From: Thermogemmatispora sp042408965
GTDB taxonomy: Bacteria; Chloroflexota; Ktedonobacteria; Ktedonobacterales; Ktedonobacteraceae
Length of the DNA: 64,000 nt
Assembly: GCA_042408965.1 (NCBI GenBank)
Contig: JBHOQN010000170.1
Location: 1 to 64,000 of the forward strand
Direction of reading: 5' to 3'
Position 1 is the stretch's first letter, and each line of letters starts with the position of its first letter. Below are positions 46,130 to 53,920 of the stretch, piece after piece. Position numbers and translations under genes: made by a program. Under the pieces are notes generated by a model that saw only the letters and a program-made list of their open reading frames with translations, ran no database searches and was not told the DNA's origin.

Positions 46130-48559
46130 TCACTTCAGCGCTCGCTCTGGCGCCTGCGTTGTAGCGCCCGCCTCTGCCAGGCGCGCCGCCGCAACCGCCA
46201 TCTGACCGAGGCTGAGGCCGCCGTCGTTGGGCGGGACCAGCCGGTTGATATAGACCACGAATCCCCGTTGTTCGAGATCAGCAAGCAGGTGTTCCAGCAG
46301 CAGGCGGTTCTGAAAGACGCCCCCACTGAGGGCCACCTGCGCAACACCGCTCTGCTGGCGCAGCCTCTCGCAGACCCCGGCCAGCATGGCGGCGATGGAT
46401 CGATGGAAACGCCAGGCAATATGCGCCGGTGCGACGCCGTGCTGGATATCCTCAACCAGCGCACGCACCAGCGGCGCCACGTCAAGCTGCAGTTCGCCAG
46501 CAGCCTCGCTGTAGTACGCATAGGGATAGAGGCGCGGGGGCGCCTCCTCCTCGGTCTGGGCCGCCTCGGCCGCAAGGATCTCCAGCTCGACGGCCGCCTG
46601 ACCCTCGTAGAGTACCTCGTCGCGCACGCTCAGCAGGGCAGCGATGGCATCGAAGAGCCGGCCCAGACTGGAGGTCAGCGGCGCATGCAGCCGGCGCGCG
46701 ATCATCTGCGCCAGAATGCGCCAGGTGCTGCGATCAAGGCGCTGCGTAAAGGGGATGTCCAGCCGCAGAAAGCTCTCGCCGTAAGCGCGCGCCAGATAGA
46801 CGGCCGCCATGCGCCAGGGCTGGCGGACGGCCTGCTCGCCTCCCGGCAGGGGCACGTACTCCAGATGGGCCAGGCGCCTGAAATCACGCAGATCGGCCAG
46901 CAGGATCTCGCCACCCCAGATGGCCCCATCGGTTCCGTAGCCCGTGCCATCGGCGGCGATGCCGAGCACGGGTCCGCTGAGGCCGTGCTCGGCCAGCACG
47001 CTGGCGATGTGGGCATGATGGTGCTGGACCCCGATCTTCTGGGCAATCGGACTATCGAAGGCATACTTTGTGGCCAGATAGTCGGGATGCAGATCATAGG
47101 CCAGCGCCTCAGGCGAGATATCGAAGAGCCGCTGGAAATGCAGGATGCCCTCCCGGAAGGAGGTCAGCGTCTCTAGATTCTCCAGATCTCCGATGTGATG
47201 ACCGACGAGGGCCTGACGGCCTTTACCCAGGCAGAAAGTGTTCTTGAGGTGACCGCCGCAGGCCAGCAGGGGCATGGGCAGCTCGAAGGCCAGGCTGATC
47301 GGCTCAGGCACGTAGCCACGCGAACGCCGGAAGAGCTGCTCTCCGCCGGCTACGATGCGCGTCACACTGTCGTCGCAGCGTATGTGAATGGCACGAGTGT
47401 GCGTGAGCATGCCGTCGGCGATGCCGGCCAGGCGCCGACGTGCGTCGTCGTCGCGGTAGGCGATCGGTTCCTCGCTGACGTTGCCGCTGGTCATCACCAG
47501 CGCCGGCAGACGGCCAGGAGGGAGACACGCCGCAACAGCGCGCAGCAGCAGATGGTGCAGGGGCGTGTAGGGCAGCATCAGCCCCAGCGTGCGATAGCCG
47601 GGAGCCACCCCCGGCGCGATGAGGCAATCGGCACGCTGTTCCAGAAGCACAATGGGCCGGCGACGCGACTCCAGCACGGCCGCCTCCTGCTCGGAGATCT
47701 CGCAGAGCCGGCGCGCCGTCTCCAGATCGGGCACCATCAGGGCAAAGGGCCGGGCCTCGCGATGCTTTCGTCGGCGCAACCGCTGGACCGCGGCCGCATG
47801 GAGGGCGTCACAGGCCAGATGATAGCCGCCCAGCCCCTTGATGGCCAGAATGGCCCCCTCCGCCAGGAGACGGGCGGCGGCCTCAATAGGAGCGCGCTCG
47901 CTCTCCCCCAACTCGGTCAGCCGGAGCTGCAGAGCTTCATCCCAGACCTCCAGCGCCACCTGCGGACCACAGCGCGGACAGGCGTTGGGCTGCGCATGAA
48001 AACGCCGGTTGGCGGGGTCTTCATACTCCGTCCGACAGGCCTCGCACATTGGGAAGACGCGCATCGTCGTCTGCTCACGGTCATAGGGGACATCTTCAAT
48101 GATTGTGAAGCGTGGTCCACAATTCGTACAATTTATGAATGGATAGAAGTAGCGGCGATCCTGGGGATCAAAGAGTTCGCGCAGGCAGTCGACACAGGTC
48201 GCCGTATCGGGCGAGATCAGCGCGCTGCGCTCCAGGGCCTCCCGGCTGTGGGCAATGACAAAGGCTCGATCATGGCAGGGAGCCAGCTCCTCCACCTCGC
48301 AGTGCTCGATGCGTGCCAGAGGTGGAGCCTCAGTGAGCAGGGCCTCGCGAAAGCCTTCCAGCGCCGCAGCCGCTCCCTCGACCTCGATCGTCACGCCACG
48401 GCTATCATTGAAGACGAAGCCTGTCAGGCCAGAGCGCCGCGCCAGCGCATAGACAAAGGGCCGGAAACCAACGCCCTGGACGATGCCCTGGACAGTGATG
48501 CGCTGCCGCCGCAACAGCGACACAGCCAGGGGCGCTCCCGAACGACCAGCAGATGTCAT
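46130..48559 (-). CDS. hypF: Carbamoyltransferase HypF (809 aa)
   Basis: Makes and transfers a carbamoyl group from carbamoyl phosphate to HypE. Domain order: acylphosphatase (GIVQGVGFRPFVYALA near residue 24), two zinc fingers (CVDC...CTNC, CEAC...CPRC), YrdC-like (LAIKGLGGYHLACDA), and the Kae1-like C-terminal domain with VQHHHAHIASVLAEHGL and GIAADGTGYGTDG. Length and order are standard. ATG overlaps the hypB stop by 4 bp. Confidence 0.96.
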   Translation of the reverse strand: MTSAGRSGAPLAVSLLRRQRITVQGIVQGVGFRPFVYALARRSGLTGFVFNDSRGVTIEVEGAAAALEGFREALLTEAPPLARIEHCEVEELAPCHDRAFVIAHSREALERSALISPDTATCVDCLRELFDPQDRRYFYPFINCTNCGPRFTIIEDVPYDREQTTMRVFPMCEACRTEYEDPANRRFHAQPNACPRCGPQVALEVWDEALQLRLTELGESERAPIEAAARLLAEGAILAIKGLGGYHLACDALHAAAVQRLRRRKHREARPFALMVPDLETARRLCEISEQEAAVLESRRRPIVLLEQRADCLIAPGVAPGYRTLGLMLPYTPLHHLLLRAVAACLPPGRLPALVMTSGNVSEEPIAYRDDDARRRLAGIADGMLTHTRAIHIRCDDSVTRIVAGGEQLFRRSRGYVPEPISLAFELPMPLLACGGHLKNTFCLGKGRQALVGHHIGDLENLETLTSFREGILHFQRLFDISPEALAYDLHPDYLATKYAFDSPIAQKIGVQHHHAHIASVLAEHGLSGPVLGIAADGTGYGTDGAIWGGEILLADLRDFRRLAHLEYVPLPGGEQAVRQPWRMAAVYLARAYGESFLRLDIPFTQRLDRSTWRILAQMIARRLHAPLTSSLGRLFDAIAALLSVRDEVLYEGQAAVELEILAAEAAQTEEEAPPRLYPYAYYSEAAGELQLDVAPLVRALVEDIQHGVAPAHIAWRFHRSIAAMLAGVCERLRQQSGVAQVALSGGVFQNRLLLEHLLADLEQRGFVVYINRLVPPNDGGLSLGQMAVAAARLAEAGATTQAPERALK

Positions 48560-49281
48560 GGGTGAGCACCTCCCTGCTGCACGCCGTCAGCCAGCATCTG
48601 GCCGCTTGCGGACGGCGGCAGTGCACCCTCGGCGGACCGAGCGAAGGCGAGCAGCCAGTCGCACCAGGTCTCCAGGCCGGCGGCGCTGCGGCAGCTGAGC
48701 GTGAAGATCTGTAGCTGCGGATTGACGGCCAACGCCTGGGCGCGCACGCGCGCCAGATCGTAGTCCACATAGGGCAACAGATCCAGCTTGTTGATCAGCA
48801 TCACCCGCGAGGCCGCAAAGATCTGGGGGTACTTGGCCGGCTTTTCATCGCCCTCGGTTGTGCAGACCATCACGGCGCGCAGGTCCTCGCCCAGATCCCA
48901 GGCCGCCGGGCAGACGAGATTGCCGATATTCTCGATGAAGAGCAGGTCGATGCGGGCCAGATCGAGCTGCGCCAGCGCATCGTGCACCATGTGCGCCTCC
49001 AGATGACAGGCGCCGCGCGTGTTGATCTGGACCACCTGGGCGCCCGCCGCCTCGATGCGCTCCCCATCAAGGCTGGTCTCAATATCGCCCTCGATTACCC
49101 CCACGGCCAGCCTGCCGCGCAGCGCAGCCACGCTGCGTTCGAGCAGGGTGGTCTTGCCGGCCCCTGGTGCGCTCATCAGATTGATACAGCGCACACCGGC
49201 GGCGGCCAGCTCGTGACGAATCTCGGCGGCCACGTTCTCGTTCGCGGCCAGCAGATGTCTGGCAATCGTCACTCTGGGCAT
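48556..49281 (-). CDS. hypB: Nickel-insertion GTPase HypB (241 aa)
   Basis: The G1 loop SAPGAGKTTLLE, EGDIETSLDGERI and DLLFIENIGNLVCPA are the SIMIBI GTPase motifs. The metal-binding Cys and His at the dimer interface are seen in RGACHLEAHMVH. There is no N-terminal His-rich stretch, so nickel storage by this protein is unlikely. Overlaps hypA by 13 bp. Confidence 0.95.
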   Translation of the reverse strand: MPRVTIARHLLAANENVAAEIRHELAAAGVRCINLMSAPGAGKTTLLERSVAALRGRLAVGVIEGDIETSLDGERIEAAGAQVVQINTRGACHLEAHMVHDALAQLDLARIDLLFIENIGNLVCPAAWDLGEDLRAVMVCTTEGDEKPAKYPQIFAASRVMLINKLDLLPYVDYDLARVRAQALAVNPQLQIFTLSCRSAAGLETWCDWLLAFARSAEGALPPSASGQMLADGVQQGGAHP

Positions 49282-49667
49282 ACGTCCCGCTCCTCGTCTG
49301 AGCCCACGCGAGCAGACTCAGCAGTTTCAATCTCCATATCGATGATCTGCAGCTCCAGACCTGAAATCACGCGCTCGGACCACACGCCACAGGTCGGACA
49401 GCGGACAACGAAGTGCTCAACGGCGAACGCACGGCCACAGCTCTCGCACCAGGCACGATGCGGCATCACCTCGACGACCAGCCGCGCCCCCGCGAGAGTG
49501 GGCGTGAGCGCCGCCAGCGTCTCGAAGCAGAACGTCAGCGAGTCGACCTGTACCCCGCTGGCCTCGCCGATACGCAGGCGCACGCTCCGCACCCGCAGCG
49601 CCTCGCACTCCTCAGCCTTCGCCTCCAGGGCCTCGATCATGCTCTGAGCCAGCGCAAGCTCATGCAC
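49269..49667 (-). CDS. hypA: Nickel chaperone HypA (132 aa)
   Basis: MHELALAQSM provides the N-terminal nickel site (His2). The zinc site has CESC and CPTC. The tail is longer than usual, with about 20 acidic residues (TAESARVGSDEERDVCPE) that overlap the start of hypB. It delivers nickel with HypB to the large subunit. Confidence 0.95.
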   Translation of the reverse strand: MHELALAQSMIEALEAKAEECEALRVRSVRLRIGEASGVQVDSLTFCFETLAALTPTLAGARLVVEVMPHRAWCESCGRAFAVEHFVVRCPTCGVWSERVISGLELQIIDMEIETAESARVGSDEERDVCPE

Positions 49668-49710
49668 CGTCGCTTCCGCCTCTCAATACAACACAGCACT
49701 CCATGGCGCA

Positions 49711-49815
49711 CTACATCGCCCGAATGCGCATGTAGCGCTGAATATCGGGTAATTGCTGTCTGATGACCATCAACAGAGCAACGGCTATCAACAGTCCCAA
49801 GAACCATCTGATCAT
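49711..49815 (-). CDS. 34-aa membrane peptide, DUF6893-like
   Basis: ATG at 49815 follows AGGAG by 7 bp. The peptide is one membrane helix (WFLGLLIAVALLMVI) and then LPDIQRYMRIRAM at the C-terminus. The same LPxxxRYxRIxxM ending is, as I recall, typical of the actinobacterial DUF6893 small proteins. It lies in the 201-bp gap between the maturation protease and hypA, a position that argues for a role in the hydrogenase (membrane tether or assembly). Its amino end faces the membrane and a basic C-tail faces the cytoplasm. Too short for automated annotation. Confidence 0.6.
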   Translation of the reverse strand: MIRWFLGLLIAVALLMVIRQQLPDIQRYMRIRAM

Positions 49816-49868
49816 GAGCGTTCTCCTCTTCAGATAGACAGCGACAGAGACTCAACACTGCCCCCTCA

Positions 49869-50435
49869 TCAGGAGCAGCGACCGGCCGGCGAGCAGAGCC
49901 GCTCGACCAGCGTATCCAGTAGACTGACGGCCCCACTCACGGCGGCCTGCACCGGAGCGCTCAACCCCATCTGCAGGTCCTCCTCGGCCTCCTCCTCAGC
50001 GGACGCAGGGGAGGCCGGCTCACAGCCCACCAGCAGCGTCGGACGTGGGGGCGCCCCCAACGCCCTGGCAAAGGCCAGCACGCGCAGCGGGTCCATGCTA
50101 TGCGCCTCCAGCGCCAGACGACCAGCAGCCAGTCCCTCCTCAGGGGCGATGGCCGGCAGCTCCGGCTGCAGCAGATAGAGCGTGCCCGGCCTGCCACCAC
50201 GCGGCACGGCATCCACGAGGATCAGCGCATCATAGGCTTCGAGCAGGGCATAGGCCAGCTCCATGCCACGGATGCCGAAGTCCACGACCTCGACGCCGCG
50301 AGGATAGCGGCCCTGGATCTGGCGCGCCACCGCGCAGCCGAAGCCATCGTCTCCCAGAAAGATATTGCCAATACAGGCGATCAGAATGCGGCGTTCGGCG
50401 GGACGTGACTCCGCAACCTCCTGATGCTCGCTCAT
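49869..50435 (-). CDS. Hydrogenase maturation endopeptidase, HycI/HyaD family (188 aa)
   Basis: Opens ILIACIGNIFLGDDGFGCAVA with the conserved Glu/Asp (here Asp in GDDGFG) that binds nickel of the precursor; VVDFGIRGMELAYALL and ILVDAV complete the family features. It cleaves the C-terminal tail of the large subunit after His in DPCxxCxxH. It overlaps the preceding gene by 4 bp. Confidence 0.9.
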   Translation of the reverse strand: MSEHQEVAESRPAERRILIACIGNIFLGDDGFGCAVARQIQGRYPRGVEVVDFGIRGMELAYALLEAYDALILVDAVPRGGRPGTLYLLQPELPAIAPEEGLAAGRLALEAHSMDPLRVLAFARALGAPPRPTLLVGCEPASPASAEEEAEEDLQMGLSAPVQAAVSGAVSLLDTLVERLCSPAGRCS

Positions 50436-50782
50436 CGCGCTTCCTCCCCCTCAGTGAGCGGCTCAACCTCGTCAGGAAAGAAGAAGAAGCGATGCCCCGG
50501 CAGCACGCGCTCGTCCCACTGCTCACGGCCAGGATCATCGTCGAGCGTCACCACGAGGTAGAGGCGGTTCTCGAAATCTTGCTGGATCTGCTCGACCCGG
50601 GCCGTGCGGCCCTCCAGAAACAGATCGATGGCGTCGCTGAGCCGCCCCAGACGGGTGCGCGCAGGACACAAACGCAGGCGGGTGCCGGCGCGGACCTCCC
50701 TCCCCGCGATCAGAATGACCGCGGGCGGCGGCGGATCCTCGCCGGGGAAGGCTGGCATCCCCTCGCAATCGGAGAACCTCAT
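50432..50782 (-). CDS. Conserved hydrogenase-cluster protein of unknown function (116 aa)
   Basis: Short soluble protein. The central VRAGTRLRLCPARTRLGRLSDAIDLFLEGRTARVEQIQ, then YLVVTLDDDPGREQWDERVL and RFFFFPDEVEPL, form a small beta-barrel-like pattern. I have seen the same PDEVEPL ending and DLFLxGRxAxV motif in group 1h clusters of actinobacteria, so it is a real member of the system, but no function is assigned. It overlaps both neighbours by 4 bp. Confidence 0.75.
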   Translation of the reverse strand: MRFSDCEGMPAFPGEDPPPPAVILIAGREVRAGTRLRLCPARTRLGRLSDAIDLFLEGRTARVEQIQQDFENRLYLVVTLDDDPGREQWDERVLPGHRFFFFPDEVEPLTEGEEAR

Positions 50783-51810
50783 GGCGCGCCCTCCTCGACC
50801 GGCCCCAGCCCGCGAAGCGTGCCGTGGAGCTGCATCAACTCCTCAGCTGTGAGCCGCTCGGCGCGTTCGAGGAGCGCACGCGCCCGCTCATCCCCGCGGC
50901 GGATCTGCTCTTTCTCCTCATCCGTCAGTGTCATGATACGCAGCGTCAGAAGCTCATCGATCTCCGTGCCATCGAAGAGAGGGCCGAGGCTCTCCGGCGC
51001 GATCTGCGGATAATCGTCGAGAATGATCGGCGAGGAGAGCAGCGTCTCACGCTCGCCAGGCGCGCCGACCAGTACAGGCCAGGTGCCACTGTTGCGACAG
51101 GTCTCGGCGAGATGGCGCAGCTCAGCGGGTGGATCGGTCAGTGAGACGAAGGCGGCCCCTCGCGCCTGCAGGATGGTATGCGTCGAGATACAGGCCGCAA
51201 GCAGGGCCTCCTGAGTGCGCAGGCTGGTCACCTCGGCATCAGGAAGTACGCTGGTATTGGCGATGCAGACGCCGAGCTTGAAGACCTGCCCGGCGAGCTG
51301 CTCTGCGCTTACGGCGACCTCACCTGTCAAGGCTCGCTGCTCGCGCACGATAAAGTCCCCTACCAGCCGATCCTGCTCCATCAACCGCCGCGCAGGGAAA
51401 GCAAAGCTCAGGCGCTGCGTCTCTCGCAGCAACACGCTCAACGGCAGCGGCGGCGTACTGATCGTGCGCTCGACCCCCTCCTCCCAGGCGTCCTCGACGC
51501 CGCCGCGGCCCCCTTCCCAGGCGAGCCGCTCCCCCGCACCTGACGAGCCTTCGCGCGTCCGCTGCAGCAGATGGAGAAAGCGCACGTGCACGGTGAGCAA
51601 CGGGTCCATTCCCTGCTCTGCCGTCAGCAGGCATTCAGTTCGCATCTGCCAGGGTTCCATCCCCCCACCAGCCTCGCTATAGGCGCGCGGATAGACGACG
51701 CCGTAGGTCCAGCGCTGACGATTCTTCAGCGCCGAGTGCCGATAGGGGTAGAGCAGATAGCCCTCGTAGAGGACCGCATCGGCAATCGCACGTACCTCTT
51801 CCAGCTTCAT
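50779..51810 (-). CDS. Conserved hydrogenase-cluster protein of unknown function (343 aa)
   Basis: Begins VRAIADAVLYEGYLLYPYR, a sequence typical of group 1h clusters. It contains WTYGVVYPRAYSEAGG, then a helical segment of about 100 residues, and SLRTQEALLAACISTHTILQ. Two Cys are seen in the second half. No known domain. The C-terminal part (LTDEEKEQIRRGDERARALLERAERLTAEE) is a coiled coil. ATG 51810 has GGTGAGG upstream; a longer frame from 51843 has none. It overlaps both neighbours by 4 bp. Confidence 0.75.
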   Translation of the reverse strand: MKLEEVRAIADAVLYEGYLLYPYRHSALKNRQRWTYGVVYPRAYSEAGGGMEPWQMRTECLLTAEQGMDPLLTVHVRFLHLLQRTREGSSGAGERLAWEGGRGGVEDAWEEGVERTISTPPLPLSVLLRETQRLSFAFPARRLMEQDRLVGDFIVREQRALTGEVAVSAEQLAGQVFKLGVCIANTSVLPDAEVTSLRTQEALLAACISTHTILQARGAAFVSLTDPPAELRHLAETCRNSGTWPVLVGAPGERETLLSSPIILDDYPQIAPESLGPLFDGTEIDELLTLRIMTLTDEEKEQIRRGDERARALLERAERLTAEELMQLHGTLRGLGPVEEGAP

Positions 51811-52466
51811 GGCCTCACCTTCTCTTCTGACTGACCAGCACACTCCAGCAGGCGCAGCAGCGCCTCCTCCCAGGTAGGCAGGCCGTGCGCCGCTTTATAG
51901 GCGGCGAGCCGATCAAAGATGGTCTTGTGGAGGCGAATCCAGGCGCTCTGCGGGTAGAAGCGCGCTATGGTCTCTCGCCAGAGGCTGAGCGGAAGGCCAT
52001 AGGTGGCCTCCCGAGACCAGGGCACCTGCGCCACCTGGAGATCACCTTCCATGTCACGGTAAAAGATCGTGCCGCTGAAGAGAAAGGTCAGCGGGATCTC
52101 TCCATCCTGCAGTGCGTCAAAATACTTCGTGCTGACTACCTCGAAATCGTAGCTGCAGGGAACAGGGAGATCGACCAGTGTCTCCTCCTCGAAGGCCGGC
52201 ACCACCAGGCTGGCGTGCGTCCAGAGCAGCGCATGCAGCGTCTCTCCCCAGCGCCGTGGCTCCCCAAAGACCTCCAGCAGGCGCGCCTGAGCTTCGGGGC
52301 CGTACCTCCGACGGGTGGTCTCGATCTGGATCTGACAGCGCAGGGCAACGCTCTGGACCGGCTCGTGGGCGCGGGCGTTCACGATGCGCAGCTTGAAGCA
52401 GAGCAGCGGCACAGCGGCAAAGGCCGGAACCTGCGCGCCAACGACCTCAAAACTCAGGTCTGGCAT
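51807..52466 (-). CDS. DUF6084-family protein (219 aa)
   Basis: It matches DUF6084 as found beside group 1h hydrogenases: LRCQIQIETTRRRYGPEAQARLLEVFGEPRRWGETL, WTHASLVVPAF, and VDLPVPCSYDFEVVSTKYF. It is rich in beta strands and has no catalytic signature. GGAGG lies 5 bp before ATG 52466. It overlaps the DUF5947 gene end by 20 bp and the next gene by 4 bp. Confidence 0.82.
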   Translation of the reverse strand: MPDLSFEVVGAQVPAFAAVPLLCFKLRIVNARAHEPVQSVALRCQIQIETTRRRYGPEAQARLLEVFGEPRRWGETLHALLWTHASLVVPAFEEETLVDLPVPCSYDFEVVSTKYFDALQDGEIPLTFLFSGTIFYRDMEGDLQVAQVPWSREATYGLPLSLWRETIARFYPQSAWIRLHKTIFDRLAAYKAAHGLPTWEEALLRLLECAGQSEEKVRP

Positions 52467-53163
52467 GGGGCCCTCCTCGCACAACCTGAGACCTGGCGCG
52501 CAGCTCGGCGAAAAAGGCCGCGATCGCCCGCCGCGCCTCCTCGCCACCGCTCAGACCACGCCAGGCCCTACGAATCACGCCCACCAGCCGATAACAGGCA
52601 TCAATCGGCACCAGGTAGTACTCATCCGCCCCATGCACACGATTGATCAGCAGCGCCTCCACATCGGGAGCAAGGGTCTCTAGAATCGGATTCTCCTCTC
52701 GCAGGTGCGCCCACCGCTCCAGTGCCAGCAGCGACTCCGTAGCTCCCGCCGGCCCAGGATAGCAGGCCACCACCCGTCCCGCCGGCGTGCTCTCAAAGAG
52801 ATAGGCCATCCCAACGGGGATCAGCAGCTCCTCCCAGACGGCCGCACTCATTTGAAACTCCTCCAGCGCCAGATAGCGCTCGGGAATCAGGCGATAGCGC
52901 GCCTGCGGCGCAGCCACGGACTCCCGGAAGAGGAGCGCGCAGGGATCACACACACAGAGCGCCTGACGCTGCAGAGGATCGCAGAGATGACGGTGCTGCG
53001 CCGGCAGGGGGGCACTGCACAGCTCGCAGCGCTCCCGCGGTGCGCGCTGCAGGCGGCGCGCCTCCCCCACCAGACGGCGCAGCGCCTCCAGGGAGGCGAC
53101 AGGAGACGGCGGCCGGAGATCGGAGCCCGAACGCTCCCCACGCGAAGCATCTGCTGCCATCAT
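52447..53163 (-). CDS. DUF5947-family protein with zinc or iron Cys motif (238 aa)
   Basis: N-terminal region with CELCSAPLPAQHRHLC and CVCDPC, a rubredoxin- or zinc-ribbon-like set, then RYRLIPERYLALEEFQMSAAVWEELLIPVGMAYLF, which is the DUF5947 signature. The Cys pairs could hold a single metal and donate electrons or stability to the hydrogenase. The start is MM at 53163, three bases after the NifU-domain stop. It overlaps DUF6084 by 20 bp. Confidence 0.82.
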   Translation of the reverse strand: MMAADASRGERSGSDLRPPSPVASLEALRRLVGEARRLQRAPRERCELCSAPLPAQHRHLCDPLQRQALCVCDPCALLFRESVAAPQARYRLIPERYLALEEFQMSAAVWEELLIPVGMAYLFESTPAGRVVACYPGPAGATESLLALERWAHLREENPILETLAPDVEALLINRVHGADEYYLVPIDACYRLVGVIRRAWRGLSGGEEARRAIAAFFAELRARSQVVRGGPHARPEF

Positions 53164-53165
53164 CC

Positions 53166-53768
53166 TCACCTCATCTCCGCGGGTCCAGCCGTCCGCTCGA
53201 CGCCCCTCACCGAGCGCCGCCGCGGCATAAAGACCACGGGAACCGCAGTCGGCCGCGGCGGCGCGTTCACACCCTCCACCTCCAGTCCCTGGAGATCGGG
53301 GACAGCGCGATAGAGCGCCTCCTCGATCGTCTGCACCAGCGTACGGGCCGAGGCCTGGCATCCGTGGCAGCTCCCCTCGAGTCGCAGGTGAGCCACCCCC
53401 TCCTCAACCCGCAGCAGCGTGACATCGCCCCCATGCGCGCGCAGCGTCGGCCGCAATGCAACGAGCGCACGCGCGATGCGCTCCTCAAGCCCCAGTGGAT
53501 GGAGATCGTGCAGCAGCAAGAGACCACCGATCAGCTCATCGCCAGCCAGTAACTCGATCAGGCGCAGCCCCGCAGGCGGCTGCCCCAATCCCTCCGTGCG
53601 GGCGATCAGCTCAAAAATACGTTCCAGACCCTCACCGTAGAACGCCACCACAGCCTGCAGCAGCTCCTGCGCGACCGCGCGCAGATGGGGATCAGGAAAG
53701 GCCTCCACCTCCTGCAGCAGACGCTCGATGCGCTCAGCGGGGTGGCCCTCCTGCGCGTCGTATGCCAT
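53166..53768 (-). CDS. NifU C-terminal domain protein (200 aa)
   Basis: An all-helical N-terminal part of about 110 residues precedes a NifU C-terminal domain: RAHGGDVTLLRVEEGVAHLRLEGSCHGCQASARTL with CHGC, the [4Fe-4S] assembly site. It probably inserts clusters in the small subunit. ATG at 53768 has GGAGG at 5 bp; the frame is open to 53918 without support. The tail holds an Arg-rich stretch. Confidence 0.82.
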   Translation of the reverse strand: MAYDAQEGHPAERIERLLQEVEAFPDPHLRAVAQELLQAVVAFYGEGLERIFELIARTEGLGQPPAGLRLIELLAGDELIGGLLLLHDLHPLGLEERIARALVALRPTLRAHGGDVTLLRVEEGVAHLRLEGSCHGCQASARTLVQTIEEALYRAVPDLQGLEVEGVNAPPRPTAVPVVFMPRRRSVRGVERTAGPAEMR

Positions 53769-53920
53769 CAGATCCTCCAGTCTCTCCCGCCGCTTTGCAG
53801 GAAACGATCGCCGGCACCACTCAGGATGAGCCGCGATACAACCGGCCAGCAGAGGGAGTCGCCGCTGACAGCGAGCGATCTCCCTCCCGCCAGCCAGCAA
53901 CACAGCGGCAGGTCCCACCC

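Noticed and set aside
47195..48565. 456-aa frame antisense to hypF
   Set aside because: Complement of a certain gene, no RBS context within the operon and no recognisable motif.
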